Positions 16,167 through 25,473 of a stretch of 33,185 nt of DNA are shown here, one piece after another. The notes beneath the pieces are model-generated. The model did no database searches, was not told the DNA's origin, and was given only the letters and a program-made list of their open reading frames with translations. The first letter of the stretch is position 1. Each line of letters begins with the position of its first letter. Made by a program: the position numbers and the translations under genes. This DNA is from Chthonomonadaceae bacterium (GTDB taxonomy: Bacteria > Armatimonadota > Chthonomonadetes > Chthonomonadales > Chthonomonadaceae): contig DAIDKH010000046.1 of the NCBI GenBank assembly GCA_027450145.1, positions 1 through 33,185 of the forward strand. Direction: 5' to 3'.

Positions 16167-16891
16167 TTCGGCACCTCGCGCATAGTCTTAAGGTAGGGCA
16201 GAAACTGACGGCGCTTGGTCATCTCGGCAACCGACACGCCTTTCTCAAATAGTGCGCCGGTCGGGCACACCTGTACGCACTTGCCGCACGAGGTGCAGGT
16301 ATCCGATTCACCCCACGGCTTGCCCAAGTCGGTTATTACTCTGGAGTCCACGCCCCGCCCCATGATGTCCCACGTGTGGGCGCCCTCAATTTCATCGCAG
16401 ACCCTCACGCATCGCGTACACATTACGCAGCGATTGGGGTCCATTACGAATCGTTTATGCGATGCATCTACCTGTAGCTTGGGCGCGAGATAGGGAAGGG
16501 TTACTTCCTGCATACCGCACTCTACTGCCAAATTCTGAAGGTCGCAGTGGCCATTTGAAACGCATACAGAGCAGACGTGATTACGTTCTGCAAAGAGCAT
16601 CTCAACAATCGTTCGCCGGTGAGCACGCAGTCGATCGGTATGTGTAGATACTGTCATACCTTCCGAGACTCGGGTGACACATGCGGGTTGAAGTTTAGGA
16701 CTTCCCTGTATCTCTACAACACAGAGTCTGCAGGCGCCAATATCGCTAAGACCGCTTATGTGGCAAAGCGCTGGTATTCGGATGCCCTGTTCCTCGGCCA
16801 CCTCCATAATCGTCTCATCGGTACGAGCGCTTACCTCCTGCCCATTGATCGTGAGGGTTACTACCTCAGAACTAGTAAGTGTTTCAGGCAT
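16163..16891 (-). CDS. hoxU: Hydrogenase diaphorase iron-sulfur subunit HoxU
   Basis: The protein has 242 residues, homologous to the N-terminal part of NuoG. The [2Fe-2S] ferredoxin fold has C43, C54, C57 and C71. The His-Cys3 cluster region follows (H91 candidate, C107, C110, C116). Two [4Fe-4S] ferredoxin motifs close the protein: C155/158/161/165 and C199/202/205/209. It wires electrons from HoxF to HoxY. The length is as usual for HoxU. The start overlaps the hoxF stop by eight bases. Confidence 0.94.
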   Translation of the reverse strand: MPETLTSSEVVTLTINGQEVSARTDETIMEVAEEQGIRIPALCHISGLSDIGACRLCVVEIQGSPKLQPACVTRVSEGMTVSTHTDRLRAHRRTIVEMLFAERNHVCSVCVSNGHCDLQNLAVECGMQEVTLPYLAPKLQVDASHKRFVMDPNRCVMCTRCVRVCDEIEGAHTWDIMGRGVDSRVITDLGKPWGESDTCTSCGKCVQVCPTGALFEKGVSVAEMTKRRQFLPYLKTMREVPK

Positions 16892-18539
16892 GGGTAGTTA
16901 CTCCTTTGCGGGCGTTCATGGGGCAGACCCCAGCGGGACATACGCCCTCATTTACGTGCGCGAGGTATTCATCGCGGAAGTATCTTAGAGTGCTGATGAC
17001 AGGATTAGGCGCCGACTGCCCAAGACCGCACAGGCTCGTCTCCCTAACCATTTCGCACAGTTCTTCCAGCTTGGCAAGGTCATTCATGTTCGCCTCACCT
17101 GTAGCGATTCTGGTGAGCAGCTTATACATTTCGGCGGTTCCTACGCGGCAGGGAATGCATTTGCCACAGGACTCACTCATGCAGAACTCCATGAAGAACC
17201 GGGCGACATCCACCATACAGGAAGTTTGATCCATTACGATCATACCGCCGGAACCCATGATAGAACCGACCTCCCGCAGTGACTCATAATCAACTGGCAT
17301 GTCCAGGTACTTTTCGGGTATGCATCCGCCGGATGGCCCACCGGTTTGAACTGCTTTAAATGTGCCGCCGTTAGGTATGCCGCCGCCAATGTCGAACACG
17401 ATCTCGCGCAGAGTAATACCCATGGGTACTTCAATGAGCCCCGTGTTTTTTATGGCGCCGGTAAGACAGAAGACCTTTGTTCCGTGGCTTTTCTCGGTGC
17501 CAATACCCGCATACCATGGCGCTCCACAGCGAATGATTGGTGCAATGCTTCCCAGCGTTTCCACGTTGTTAATAAGTGTGGGACATCCCCACAGCCCTGA
17601 CATGGCGGGATAGGGAGGTCGTGGACGCGGCGTTCCTCGGTTTCCCTGTACAGAAGCGATTAGCGCGGTTTCTTCACCACAGACGAAAGCGCCGGCACCT
17701 ACCCTTAGGTCTATGGTGAAGCTGAAGCTTGTTCCGGCGATGGAACTGCCCAGCAATCCCTGTCGTTCCGCTCTCGATATCGCAGTTTTCAGCCGCTTGA
17801 TTGCACGCGGATATTCAGCTCGCACGTAGATATAGCCGTGGTTCGCTCCCACCGCATAGGCAGCAATGGCCATTCCCTCCAATACCCGATGGGGGTCATC
17901 CTCCATCACAGAGCGGTCCATGAACGCTCCAGGATCGCCCTCGTCACCATTGCACACTACATACTTTCGCGGCCCTGTTGCCTTTGCGACTGTTGACCAT
18001 TTAAGACCTGTGGGATAGCCTGCGCCACCTCGCCCGCGCAGACCGCTCTGCGTTATGGCCGCCACTACGTCTGCCGGAGACATCTCGGCCAGAACGTGCA
18101 ACAATGCTCGGTACCCATCCCGGGCGATATAGCTCTCTATGCGATCGCTCTCAATATATCCTGCGTTCTCTAAAACAACCCTATTCTGGCGTGTAAAGAA
18201 GGGCTGCTTCTCGTTGCACACCGTTATTCCGGCAGCCTCTCCGGTAAGGGAGTCGAGAACGTTATCCGCCAGGTTTGGCGTAACATTCTGGTAGAGCGTG
18301 TCGGTGGCATCTACCTTTACCAGTGGGCCTTCAGCACATAGGCCCAGGCAGCCCACCTCGGTTACGGTTACTTCGCCCTCCAGGCCGCGTTCCTTTGCCC
18401 TTTGGCGCAGCGCCTCGGTTAGCCGATCGCTCCCCGCGGAGGCGCACCCTGTTCCAGTACACACGCGCAGTCTGCATTTCTGCCCAGCGCATTGCTCGCG
18501 TTCGCGTGCGGCAGTGCTCTCAAGTTCGTCAAGGTTCAT
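16884..18539 (-). CDS. hoxF: Hydrogenase diaphorase flavoprotein subunit HoxF
   Basis: The protein has 551 residues. An N-terminal thioredoxin-like [2Fe-2S] domain (C27, C32, C64, C68) precedes the NuoF-like core. [13 protein letters not shown] (169-181) and [14 protein letters not shown] (196-209) bind FMN and [13 protein letters not shown]...LCGLG provides the [4Fe-4S] ligands C458, C461, C464 and C504. It interconverts NAD+/NADH for the hydrogenase. The tail ends with [10 protein letters not shown] (C534, C539), which resembles the beginning of the ferredoxin-like extension of HydB/HndC-type flavoproteins but stops there. The start overlaps hoxE by four bases. An alternative label is the beta subunit of an electron-bifurcating hydrogenase, but the HoxYH partners make HoxF more likely. 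Confidence 0.93.
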   Translation of the reverse strand: MNLDELESTAAREREQCAGQKCRLRVCTGTGCASAGSDRLTEALRQRAKERGLEGEVTVTEVGCLGLCAEGPLVKVDATDTLYQNVTPNLADNVLDSLTGEAAGITVCNEKQPFFTRQNRVVLENAGYIESDRIESYIARDGYRALLHVLAEMSPADVVAAITQSGLRGRGGAGYPTGLKWSTVAKATGPRKYVVCNGDEGDPGAFMDRSVMEDDPHRVLEGMAIAAYAVGANHGYIYVRAEYPRAIKRLKTAISRAERQGLLGSSIAGTSFSFTIDLRVGAGAFVCGEETALIASVQGNRGTPRPRPPYPAMSGLWGCPTLINNVETLGSIAPIIRCGAPWYAGIGTEKSHGTKVFCLTGAIKNTGLIEVPMGITLREIVFDIGGGIPNGGTFKAVQTGGPSGGCIPEKYLDMPVDYESLREVGSIMGSGGMIVMDQTSCMVDVARFFMEFCMSESCGKCIPCRVGTAEMYKLLTRIATGEANMNDLAKLEELCEMVRETSLCGLGQSAPNPVISTLRYFRDEYLAHVNEGVCPAGVCPMNARKGVTTHA

Positions 18540-19051
18540 TGTGCTGCCTCCTCGGTCTCATCCAGGGCGCAGATGGCCTCAACAAGCTGATCAGGGCTGA
18601 GGTGAGGCAGTGTCTGACCATCCAACACCGAAACGGGTGCAAGGCTGCAGGATCCCACGCAGCGTGCGGTAAGCAGCGACAGTTTGTTATTTGGCGTTGT
18701 CTCTCCGCTGCGAATTCCAAAGCGTTTCCGTACGGCTTCCAGGAGGTTGCTGGAGCCCTTAATGTAACAGGCAGTGCCCAGGCATACCACACACGAGTGC
18801 TCGCCTTGTGGCTTTAGTTGAAAGTGGTGATAAAAGGTTGCCACCCCATACACCTTGCCGAGTGGTACGCGCAGGCTGGAGGCAACATAGCGCATACTTG
18901 GTTCGTCAAGGTAGCCAAACGTCTCCTGTATTGAGTGCAGCGTCTCAATTAATCCGTCCGGTGCGTAACCATTTCGCCTCATGGCGGTGTCCACAATTCG
19001 CCAACGTTTATCTGAAGTTGGTGGTGCGGTTTTTGGTAGAAGGTCTCGCAT
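18536..19051 (-). CDS. hoxE: Hydrogenase diaphorase subunit HoxE (NuoE-like)
   Basis: The protein has 171 residues and belongs to the NuoE/HoxE thioredoxin-like [2Fe-2S] family. The four ligands are C90, C95 ([11 protein letters not shown]), C131 and C135 ([10 protein letters not shown]). The N-terminal helical part with [16 protein letters not shown] and [11 protein letters not shown] is conserved. HoxE makes the complex a pentamer (HoxEFUYH) and is implicated in ferredoxin or alternative electron-donor contact. GGGGAG precedes the ATG; it begins 26 bp after the DHOD-like gene. Confidence 0.93.
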   Translation of the reverse strand: MRDLLPKTAPPTSDKRWRIVDTAMRRNGYAPDGLIETLHSIQETFGYLDEPSMRYVASSLRVPLGKVYGVATFYHHFQLKPQGEHSCVVCLGTACYIKGSSNLLEAVRKRFGIRSGETTPNNKLSLLTARCVGSCSLAPVSVLDGQTLPHLSPDQLVEAICALDETEEAAQ

Positions 19052-19077
19052 GTCTTTCTCCCCTCAATGTGCCAGGG

Positions 19078-20094
19078 TTAGCGGCTCCAGCCGGTTGGGT
19101 CCGGCTTAAAGCTGTTTAGTACCCGCATGTAATTCGTGCGCAGGTAGGCATTTGCGTCGTCTACATGCTTTATGTTCATGCTGCCGCGCATCTGGTTGCA
19201 CGAAGTGTATTCGAACTCTGTCATCCACTGATCGATGGCCTCAGCTACTGTGCCGAGCCTTCCGGGCCCGTTTTGCAAAACCTCGCTGGTCATCTGCACG
19301 ACTGTGGCACCTGCCATGATCGCCTTCACGGCATCTATTTGAGTGTGTACTCCGCCACTTACGGCAATATCCGCATCGATTTGCGAGCTGAGGATTGCTG
19401 CCCAGTGGAGTGGCAACCTTAGATCATAGGAGCTTGACAGCACCAATGAAGGCACGGCCTGCAGGGTTTCCAGGTTGAAGTCTGGCTGATAAAACCTGTT
19501 GAATAGAGTGAGGCCCTTAGCCCCGAGTTCCACAAATTTCTGTGCGATATTCGCAGTGGAGGTGAAGTAAGGGCTTATTTTAACTGTAACAGGAATGGTA
19601 ACCTGGTCTGTTGCAAGGGCCACTGTTTCGAGGTAGATTCGCTCGATATCGGCGCCGCTCAGCCCAGGATCTGTAGGTACAAAGTAGATATTAAGTTCCA
19701 ATGCAGCTGCACCGGCAAGTTCCAATTCCCGCGCGTAACGAGCCCAGCCACCAGTCGTTACTCCATTAAGGCTGGCCACTACAGGAATACCCACTGCATT
19801 TGCTGCCTGGCTCACCAGGGTAAGGTAATGTTCGCCACCAAAGTCGTAACCGGGTGCGTCGGGCAGGAAGTTGAGGGCCTCGCCAAATGACTCAGAGCCA
19901 TATGCAAGATAGTGGTCCAGCACGTAGCTGTCGTGAGTAATCTGCTCTTCAAACAGCGAATACATTACAACTGCCGATGCGCCGCCATCCTCCAGTTGTT
20001 TAATACCGTCCAGTGTGCGAGATATTGGGCTTGCGCCCGCAACAACGGGGTGCTTAAGAGTAAGTCCCAACCAATTCGTCTGTAAGTCTGCCAT
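19078..20094 (-). CDS. Dihydroorotate dehydrogenase-like flavoprotein lacking the catalytic SCPN motif
   Basis: The chosen ATG at 20094 has GGAG eight bases upstream and gives 338 residues starting MADLQTNWLGLTLKHPVVAGASP, the usual N-terminus of class 1 DHOD/PreA-like FMN barrels. Conserved FMN contacts are present: VKISPYF (K172), VSGGVHT (245-251) and GATVVQMTSEVL (262-273). Where true class 1 enzymes have N-x-SCPN with the catalytic Cys, this protein has ELNIYFVPTDP (133-143), with no Cys or Ser base. It is thus unlikely to make orotate. Its place between nifJ and hoxE, on the same strand with gaps of 86 and 26 bp, suggests a redox or accessory role linked to PFOR and hydrogenase. The true reaction is unknown. 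Confidence 0.88.
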   Translation of the reverse strand: MADLQTNWLGLTLKHPVVAGASPISRTLDGIKQLEDGGASAVVMYSLFEEQITHDSYVLDHYLAYGSESFGEALNFLPDAPGYDFGGEHYLTLVSQAANAVGIPVVASLNGVTTGGWARYARELELAGAAALELNIYFVPTDPGLSGADIERIYLETVALATDQVTIPVTVKISPYFTSTANIAQKFVELGAKGLTLFNRFYQPDFNLETLQAVPSLVLSSSYDLRLPLHWAAILSSQIDADIAVSGGVHTQIDAVKAIMAGATVVQMTSEVLQNGPGRLGTVAEAIDQWMTEFEYTSCNQMRGSMNIKHVDDANAYLRTNYMRVLNSFKPDPTGWSR

Positions 20095-20180
20095 GATATC
20101 TTCTCCCGTAAAGAGGGCAAAGGTTGTCGGATTTAAAGTGGGTGAGCGGATCACAATTTACCGCGCACCCACAGCGTTCG

Positions 20181-23100
20181 TCACAACTGGGCGCGCGAAG
20201 CGGCCATGCGGCTGTAGTCGGCCCACCTGTGGTTGACGTCTTCCTGCGCATAAGCGAGGAGCTCTTCGGCGTGAGCCGCATCCGTCTGCTGCAGAACCCG
20301 GTAGCGTGTCTCGTTGTAGATGTACTGCTTCAACGGAATAGTGGGAGCCTTACTGTCAAGTGTAAGCGGGTTCTTCTCTTCTGCTTCCAGGCGCGGGTCA
20401 TATCGGTACAAGAGCCAGGCTCCGCTTTCAACAGCAAGTTTCTGCTGATCAAGACCGTGGCTCATATCAATTCCATGGGCAATACAGTGACTGTAGGCAA
20501 TAATGATGGAAGGACCAGGGTAGCTCTCGGCGTCAATAAACGCCTTCATTGTCTGCGAGTCGTTGGCACCCATCGCCACCTGTGCCACGTACACGTTGCC
20601 GTAGGCCATGGCCATACGCCCCAGGTCTTTTTTGGCGGTGCTCTTACCGCTTGCCGCAAACTTGGCAACCGCTGCACGTGCAGTTGACTTGGAGGCCTGG
20701 CCGCCCGTGTTTGAGTAGGTCTCGGTGTCTAGAACCAGGATATTGACGTTCTTGCCCGACGCGAGGACGTGGTCCAGGCCGCCGTAATCTATGTCATAGG
20801 CCCAGCCGTCGCCACCAATAATCCATATCGAGCGCGGTGTAAGATTGTCGGCGACGGCGAGCAGATCCAGCGATTCGGCCGATAGGTTTCCTCCCAGAAC
20901 GCCGCGCAGTGCGGCAACCCGCTCTCGCTGTTGTTCCAGTCCGTGCTCGCCTGTGCAATCCGCGTCTAGCAATCCGTCTGCAAGGTCGTGGCCAATTGTA
21001 TCCCGCAGTCTCTCTACGAGGGTGCGCGCGTAGGTTGTTTGGGCATCCACAGAGAGACGCATACCCAGTCCAAATTCTGCGTTGTCCTCGAACAGTGAGT
21101 TGGACCAGGCGGGGCCGCGACCTACGGCGTTGCGAGTATAAGGGGTGGTTGGCAGGTTGCCACCGTAGATGCTGGAACAGCCAGTGGCGTTTGCGATAAT
21201 GGCCCTGTCCCCATAAAGCTGGCTGACTAGCTTGATGTATGGGGTTTCGCCGCAGCCCGCACATGCGCCGGAGAACTCAAAAAGCGGCTGTAGAAGCTGG
21301 ACGTTCTTAATGGTGTTGAAGTGCATCGAGTCCGTTGACCGCGATTGATCTGGTAGGCTGAGGAAGTAGTCCCAATTGCGAATTCCGTCCTGCTTAATAG
21401 GTGCTTGATCCTGCATGGCCAACGCTTTTCTGCTGGCGTTGGATTTGTCTTTAGCGGGGCATACCTCAACACAAAGCGTGCATCCTGTGCAGTCCTCAAC
21501 GGCCACCTGGAGCGTGTACTTCTGGCCAGATAGCTCCCTCCAGCGTGCCGGTGCTGACTTAAAGCCCTCTGGCGCATCGCCAAGCAAGTCAGCTTCCACA
21601 GATTTTGCGCGTATGACCGCATGTGGGCATACCATAACGCATTTTCCGCATTGTATGCATAGGTCCTCATCCCAAACCGGTATCTCAAGCGCAATATTCC
21701 TCTTCTCCCACTTGGCTGTTCCAGTAGGGAACGTTCCGTCCGCAGGAATTGCGCTTACTGGTATTGTGTCACCTCGACCAGCTATAATCTCCGCAGTGAA
21801 CTTCTGTACAAATTCCGGTGCGTCTTTTCGAACAGTCGGCGGAAGCTCTACACCCCGGGGCTCAGCGGTGGGTATAGTTACCTCGTACAAATTGGCCAAT
21901 GTTGTGTCCACAGCTTCATAGTTTCGCTGTACCACGGCCTCGCCTCGTTTACCGTACGACTTCTTTATAGTCTCTTTTATCTTTGCTATCGCTTCTTCGC
22001 GCGGAAGTACGCCCGATATAGCAAAGAAGCAGGTTTGCATCACCACGTTTATTCGATTGCCCATTCCTACCTGTTTTGCTATTTCGTAAGCATCAATCAC
22101 GAACAACCTGGCGTGAGCAGTTTGGAGCTTATTCTGTACAGTTTTGGGAAGTTGGTTCCATACTTCATCCTTGCCATAGGGGCTGTTAATGAGCATCACG
22201 CCACCATCTGCCAGGGCGTCAGCCACGGGATACCGCTCTATGAATCCAAACTGATGAACACCCACAAAGTTCGCGGTGTGAATTAGGTACGGGCTCTTAA
22301 TAGGGCGAGGACCAAATCGTAGATGAGAGGTGGTTATGGAACCAGACTTTTTGCTGTCATACACAAAATATCCCTGGGCAAAGTTGTCTGTCTCTTCACC
22401 TATGATCTTAATGCTGTTTTTGTTCGCACCTACAGTCCCATCTGCACCCAGCCCCCAGAACATCGCTCGTACGACATCCTGTGGCTCAATATCAAATGAG
22501 TTGTCCACCGTCAGGCTTGAGTGTGAGACATCGTCGGTTATTCCTACCGTGAAATGCGACTTCGGCGACGGTTTCTGCAGCTCATCGAATACCGCTTTAA
22601 CCATCGCTGGCGTGAACTCTTTCGACGAGAGGCCGTATCGACCCCCGATTACTCGCGGCATCGTACTCACGGGCGCATTGCCCTGCGCAATGTACTCACT
22701 AAGTGCTGTTACAACGTCTACATAGAGGGGCTCGCCCGATGCGCCAGGCTCTTTGGTGCGATCGAGCACTGCCAGGGCACGTGTGGTTGGTGGTAAGGCG
22801 GAGGCAAGCGCTGCAGCAGGAAATGGTCGGAACAGCCGAACCTGAAGCACGCCAACGTTGTAGCCACGGGCGTTAAGATAGTCGACAGTTTCACGTACAG
22901 TTTGTGCACCGCTGCCCATCACGGCAATGACCTGTTCGGCTTCCGGTGAGCCGTAGTAATCTACAAGATGGTATTGCCTGCCGGCTACTTCCGAAAATCG
23001 CGTCATCACCTGTTCCACGATTGCGGGAATGGCCTCGTAATAAGGCGAACAGGCTTCACGGGCCTGGAAGAAGATATCCGGGTTCTGTGCAGATCCGCGC

Positions 23101-23744
23101 ATGAAGGGACGATCTGGTGACAATGACCTGCTGCGATGCTGTCGAACCAACTCATCGTCAATCATCGCACGTAACTGTGTTTCGGAAAGCACCTCTACGC
23201 CGTTAACCTCGTGCGATGTGCGAAATCCATCGAATGCGTGAATGAATGGAACTCGGGATCGAAGAGTAGCTGCCTGTGCAATAGCCGCGAAATCGTGAAC
23301 TTCCTGTGGTTCGCTTGAAAACAGGATCGCCCAGCCGGCGCTTCGTGCCGCCATTACATCGCTGTGATCGCCAAATATGGAGAGTGCGTGCGTAGCTATT
23401 GTTCGTGCTGATACATGGAACACCGTGCTTGTTAGTTCGCCAGCGATTTTGTACATATTCGGTATCATGAGCAGAAGGCCCTGGCTGGCCGTAAAGGTTG
23501 TAGTGAGCGATCCAGCTTGAAGAGCGCCGTGCACCGCTCCTGCGGCGCCTCCCTCGCTCTGCATCTCCTGCACAAGAGGTACCTGTCCCCAGAGGTTTTG
23601 CTTTCCCGCTGCCGACCATGCGTCCGCCAGTTCACCCATGGTTGATGAGGGGGTTATAGGATAGATGGTCATGACTTCGTTAATTCTATAAGCGGAAGAG
23701 GCAGCAGCCTCGTTGCCATCCATCATTGTCAGGTTCTTTGCCAT
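20181..23744 (-). CDS. nifJ: Pyruvate:ferredoxin (flavodoxin) oxidoreductase
   Basis: The start ATG 23744 (MAKNLTMMDGNEAAASSAYR) has AAGGA eight bases upstream; the product is 1187 residues, the normal length for a single-chain PFOR. It decarboxylates pyruvate with CoA to acetyl-CoA, CO2 and reduced ferredoxin or flavodoxin. IYPITPSSTMGE opens domain I. Two [4Fe-4S] ferredoxin motifs are C696/699/702/706 and C752/755/758/762. The third cluster uses C828, C831, C856 and C1087, spaced exactly as in Desulfovibrio africanus PFOR (812/815/840/1071). The TPP/Mg motif is GGDGWAYDIDYGGLDHVL, then YSNTGGQ. It is first in the nifJ-hox operon, downstream of a Rex-like operator. Confidence 0.96.
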   Translation of the reverse strand: MAKNLTMMDGNEAAASSAYRINEVMTIYPITPSSTMGELADAWSAAGKQNLWGQVPLVQEMQSEGGAAGAVHGALQAGSLTTTFTASQGLLLMIPNMYKIAGELTSTVFHVSARTIATHALSIFGDHSDVMAARSAGWAILFSSEPQEVHDFAAIAQAATLRSRVPFIHAFDGFRTSHEVNGVEVLSETQLRAMIDDELVRQHRSRSLSPDRPFMRGSAQNPDIFFQAREACSPYYEAIPAIVEQVMTRFSEVAGRQYHLVDYYGSPEAEQVIAVMGSGAQTVRETVDYLNARGYNVGVLQVRLFRPFPAAALASALPPTTRALAVLDRTKEPGASGEPLYVDVVTALSEYIAQGNAPVSTMPRVIGGRYGLSSKEFTPAMVKAVFDELQKPSPKSHFTVGITDDVSHSSLTVDNSFDIEPQDVVRAMFWGLGADGTVGANKNSIKIIGEETDNFAQGYFVYDSKKSGSITTSHLRFGPRPIKSPYLIHTANFVGVHQFGFIERYPVADALADGGVMLINSPYGKDEVWNQLPKTVQNKLQTAHARLFVIDAYEIAKQVGMGNRINVVMQTCFFAISGVLPREEAIAKIKETIKKSYGKRGEAVVQRNYEAVDTTLANLYEVTIPTAEPRGVELPPTVRKDAPEFVQKFTAEIIAGRGDTIPVSAIPADGTFPTGTAKWEKRNIALEIPVWDEDLCIQCGKCVMVCPHAVIRAKSVEADLLGDAPEGFKSAPARWRELSGQKYTLQVAVEDCTGCTLCVEVCPAKDKSNASRKALAMQDQAPIKQDGIRNWDYFLSLPDQSRSTDSMHFNTIKNVQLLQPLFEFSGACAGCGETPYIKLVSQLYGDRAIIANATGCSSIYGGNLPTTPYTRNAVGRGPAWSNSLFEDNAEFGLGMRLSVDAQTTYARTLVERLRDTIGHDLADGLLDADCTGEHGLEQQRERVAALRGVLGGNLSAESLDLLAVADNLTPRSIWIIGGDGWAYDIDYGGLDHVLASGKNVNILVLDTETYSNTGGQASKSTARAAVAKFAASGKSTAKKDLGRMAMAYGNVYVAQVAMGANDSQTMKAFIDAESYPGPSIIIAYSHCIAHGIDMSHGLDQQKLAVESGAWLLYRYDPRLEAEEKNPLTLDSKAPTIPLKQYIYNETRYRVLQQTDAAHAEELLAYAQEDVNHRWADYSRMAASRAQL

Positions 23745-23832
23745 TTCCTGCATCCTTTTCCATGCTCTCCTGCAATGAGGGGAGTCATCCAAACGCTTCT
23801 AACCAGAGTATAGCGATTTACAACCGGCCATA

Positions 23833-23856
23833 CATCCGCACTAAGGAGGATTGTGC
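23833..23856 (-). promoter_or_regulatory. 24-bp element A, shared with the hyp operon
   Basis: On the minus strand: GCACAATCC, two bases (TC), then CTTAGTGCGGATG. The same string with GT in the variable positions is found upstream of hypF (26702-26725). It overlaps the right arm of the Rex-like palindrome and lies 88 bp before the nifJ start. The identity ends at the element's borders. Confidence 0.7.
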
Positions 23857-23868
23857 AAAAATTCACAA
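23851..23868 (-). promoter_or_regulatory. Rex-like operator (NADH/NAD+ sensing)
   Basis: The 18-mer TTGTGAATTTTTGCACAA on the minus strand matches the Rex consensus TTGTGAA-W4-TTCACAA with one mismatch. It sits about 15-33 bp after the start predicted from the TATAAT at 23890-23895, a repression position. A CRP/FNR-family site (TGTGA-N6-TCACA) is a weaker alternative; those activators normally bind upstream of -35. No rex gene is in the window. Confidence 0.7.
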
Positions 23869-23889
23869 TGTTATTTTAAGCTGGCACAA

Positions 23890-23895
23890 ATTATA
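23890..23895 (-). promoter_or_regulatory. -10 element of the nifJ-hox promoter
   Basis: A perfect TATAAT on the minus strand lies 145 bp upstream of nifJ. No TTGACA-like hexamer is found 16-18 bp upstream, so the promoter may need an activator. The predicted start is near 23883. Confidence 0.55.
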
Positions 23896-24414
23896 ACGGT
23901 AAATCATAACGGCCCACGGTGAGCTGTGGTTTGAGTTCGCCGAGGAGCAATCGATATAGAGAGGATCTGCTGCCACAAGGGGATCGTGATGAGCGTAATG
24001 AGTTGGTGCTATCTAGCACGGACGATGGGGAGCGACTCCACTAGTTTGTAATGACTAATACCGTGGCCCTACCGACGGATGGACCCGATAGTCATTGGTA
24101 GATTGGTCTTAGAGATCCTGGCGAAGATGCTCAAAAACCGCACTGGAACCAGACGTGGACTCATCCAAGCCATGTAATTTAACTGATCATTTTGGTGAGC
24201 CGCACGCGCCGATTGCTCCCTCGGTGGCTATTAGAAGCTACCCGGCGGTCGCATACCCTTCTTGGAGGAAGTGACCTCCGGATGCACAGAGGTGTGGTAC
24301 TGCTTTTAATGGCAGCGGAGTGGGAGGATTTGAGAGTAAACCTGCAGAAATAGGCTTCGTGGTCCAAGTGGCCCTATTCTGGTCGGACTGATGGGTAGTC
24401 ACAAAGGGGGCAGT

Positions 24415-25473
24415 ATGCGACATCATTTTTTGCACTCATGCGCGGCAGCAATTCTGTTGTTTCTCGCTGGCGCCACGTATGGCACAGCCCGCGCCGAGGG
24501 AGCGGCCCCGGGTACTTCACTACCAACAACCGTGGAGAACCTTTCGAGCTTACCCCTTCTGGTGGATGGCGCGGTGGGTGGTGACTATACAGTACGTCCG
24601 CCGTACCGAGCGGCGCCAGAGCTTACGCGTGATCCCAATGCGCCAGTTGGCTCGGTATTCCACTTCATAATGCACTCTAGCACGAGCAAATTCTACCCAG
24701 GAATAAGCAAAATGCAACCGGGTAAGGTCGTACCCTATAATCGGCGTGTAACCGTTTACGTTCCAGCTCAGTACAAACCTGGCACACCAGCCCCATTTTT
24801 GATATCGCAGGACAGTATGGCACAGGGTATTCTCCCCACAATTCTTGACAATATGATCTATAAGCACAGACTACCGGTCATGGCGGCGATAATGATAGAT
24901 TCGGGAGGTGGGGATGCACAGGGCAGTGAACGCGGACTGGAGTATGACACCGTTTCCAGCCGGTACGCCGATTTCATTGAACGTGAAGTTCTACCGGAGA
25001 TATCCCGTCGCTACCACATCCTATTTACACGCGATCCCGATGGTCGCCTGGCAATGGGTGGCAGCTCGGGTGGCGCCTGTGCCTTCACCATGGCCTGGTT
25101 TCGACCAAACTACTACCACAGGGTGCTTACTTATTCAGGTACCTACGTCAATCAACAGTCGCCGTTCAACCCCAAGTCCCCCCATGGCGCTTGGGAGTAT
25201 CACGAACACTTCATTTTGCAGAGTCGAGTTCGTCCCATAAGGATCTGGCTGGAGGTTGGACAAAATGATCTAAGGTCGCACGATGATATATCTACGCTCC
25301 ACAATTGGCCGCTTGCAAATGAACGGATGGCCGCAGCGTTGAAATTGCGCGGGTACCGCTACCAGTTTGTTTATGCCCAGGACGCGGGTCACGTGGACTG
25401 GCGCGTAGTGCAGCAGACGCTGCCCGAAGCGTTGGAGTGGGTCTGGCGGGGGTATCGTCCCTCGGGGCGATGA
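24415..25473 (+). CDS. Secreted esterase, alpha/beta hydrolase (enterochelin esterase/esterase-D-like)
   Basis: The start ATG 24415 (MRHHFLHSCAAAILLFLAGATYGTARA) gives a signal peptide and has AGGGGG four to five bases upstream; an ATG at 24391 adds only eight residues. The product has 352 residues. RRVTVYVPAQYKPGTPAPFLISQD is the entry strand of the esterase fold. The nucleophile elbow is MGGSSGGACA (S217), with the acid D285 in EVGQNDLR and H326 in DAGHVDW. Relatives include carbohydrate esterases (feruloyl or acetyl) attached to polysaccharide utilisation and IroE-type esterases. With GH43 and other hydrolases in the window, a carbohydrate-ester role is plausible but unproven. Confidence 0.85.
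   Translation: MRHHFLHSCAAAILLFLAGATYGTARAEGAAPGTSLPTTVENLSSLPLLVDGAVGGDYTVRPPYRAAPELTRDPNAPVGSVFHFIMHSSTSKFYPGISKMQPGKVVPYNRRVTVYVPAQYKPGTPAPFLISQDSMAQGILPTILDNMIYKHRLPVMAAIMIDSGGGDAQGSERGLEYDTVSSRYADFIEREVLPEISRRYHILFTRDPDGRLAMGGSSGGACAFTMAWFRPNYYHRVLTYSGTYVNQQSPFNPKSPHGAWEYHEHFILQSRVRPIRIWLEVGQNDLRSHDDISTLHNWPLANERMAAALKLRGYRYQFVYAQDAGHVDWRVVQQTLPEALEWVWRGYRPSGR

Larger units (their letters stand above)
23745..24414. other. Long divergent intergenic region between nifJ and the esterase
   Basis: The nifJ-proximal part (about 23830-23900) holds the regulatory sites listed separately. The remaining ~500 bp has no convincing gene. A short frame-broken stretch (HGELWFEFAEEQSI, then REDLLPQGDRDERNELVL, about 23920-24045) looks protein-like but I cannot assign it. 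Confidence 0.45.

Noticed and set aside
23920-24045. Transposase-like remnant (WFEFAEEQ..., LLPQGDRDERNE)
   Set aside because: Protein-like appearance only; no family could be named and two frames are needed.
24180-24370. Minus-strand ORFs of 62-65 residues before the esterase
   Set aside because: No ribosome binding site, low-complexity basic/serine-rich products and mutual overlap; no recognisable family.
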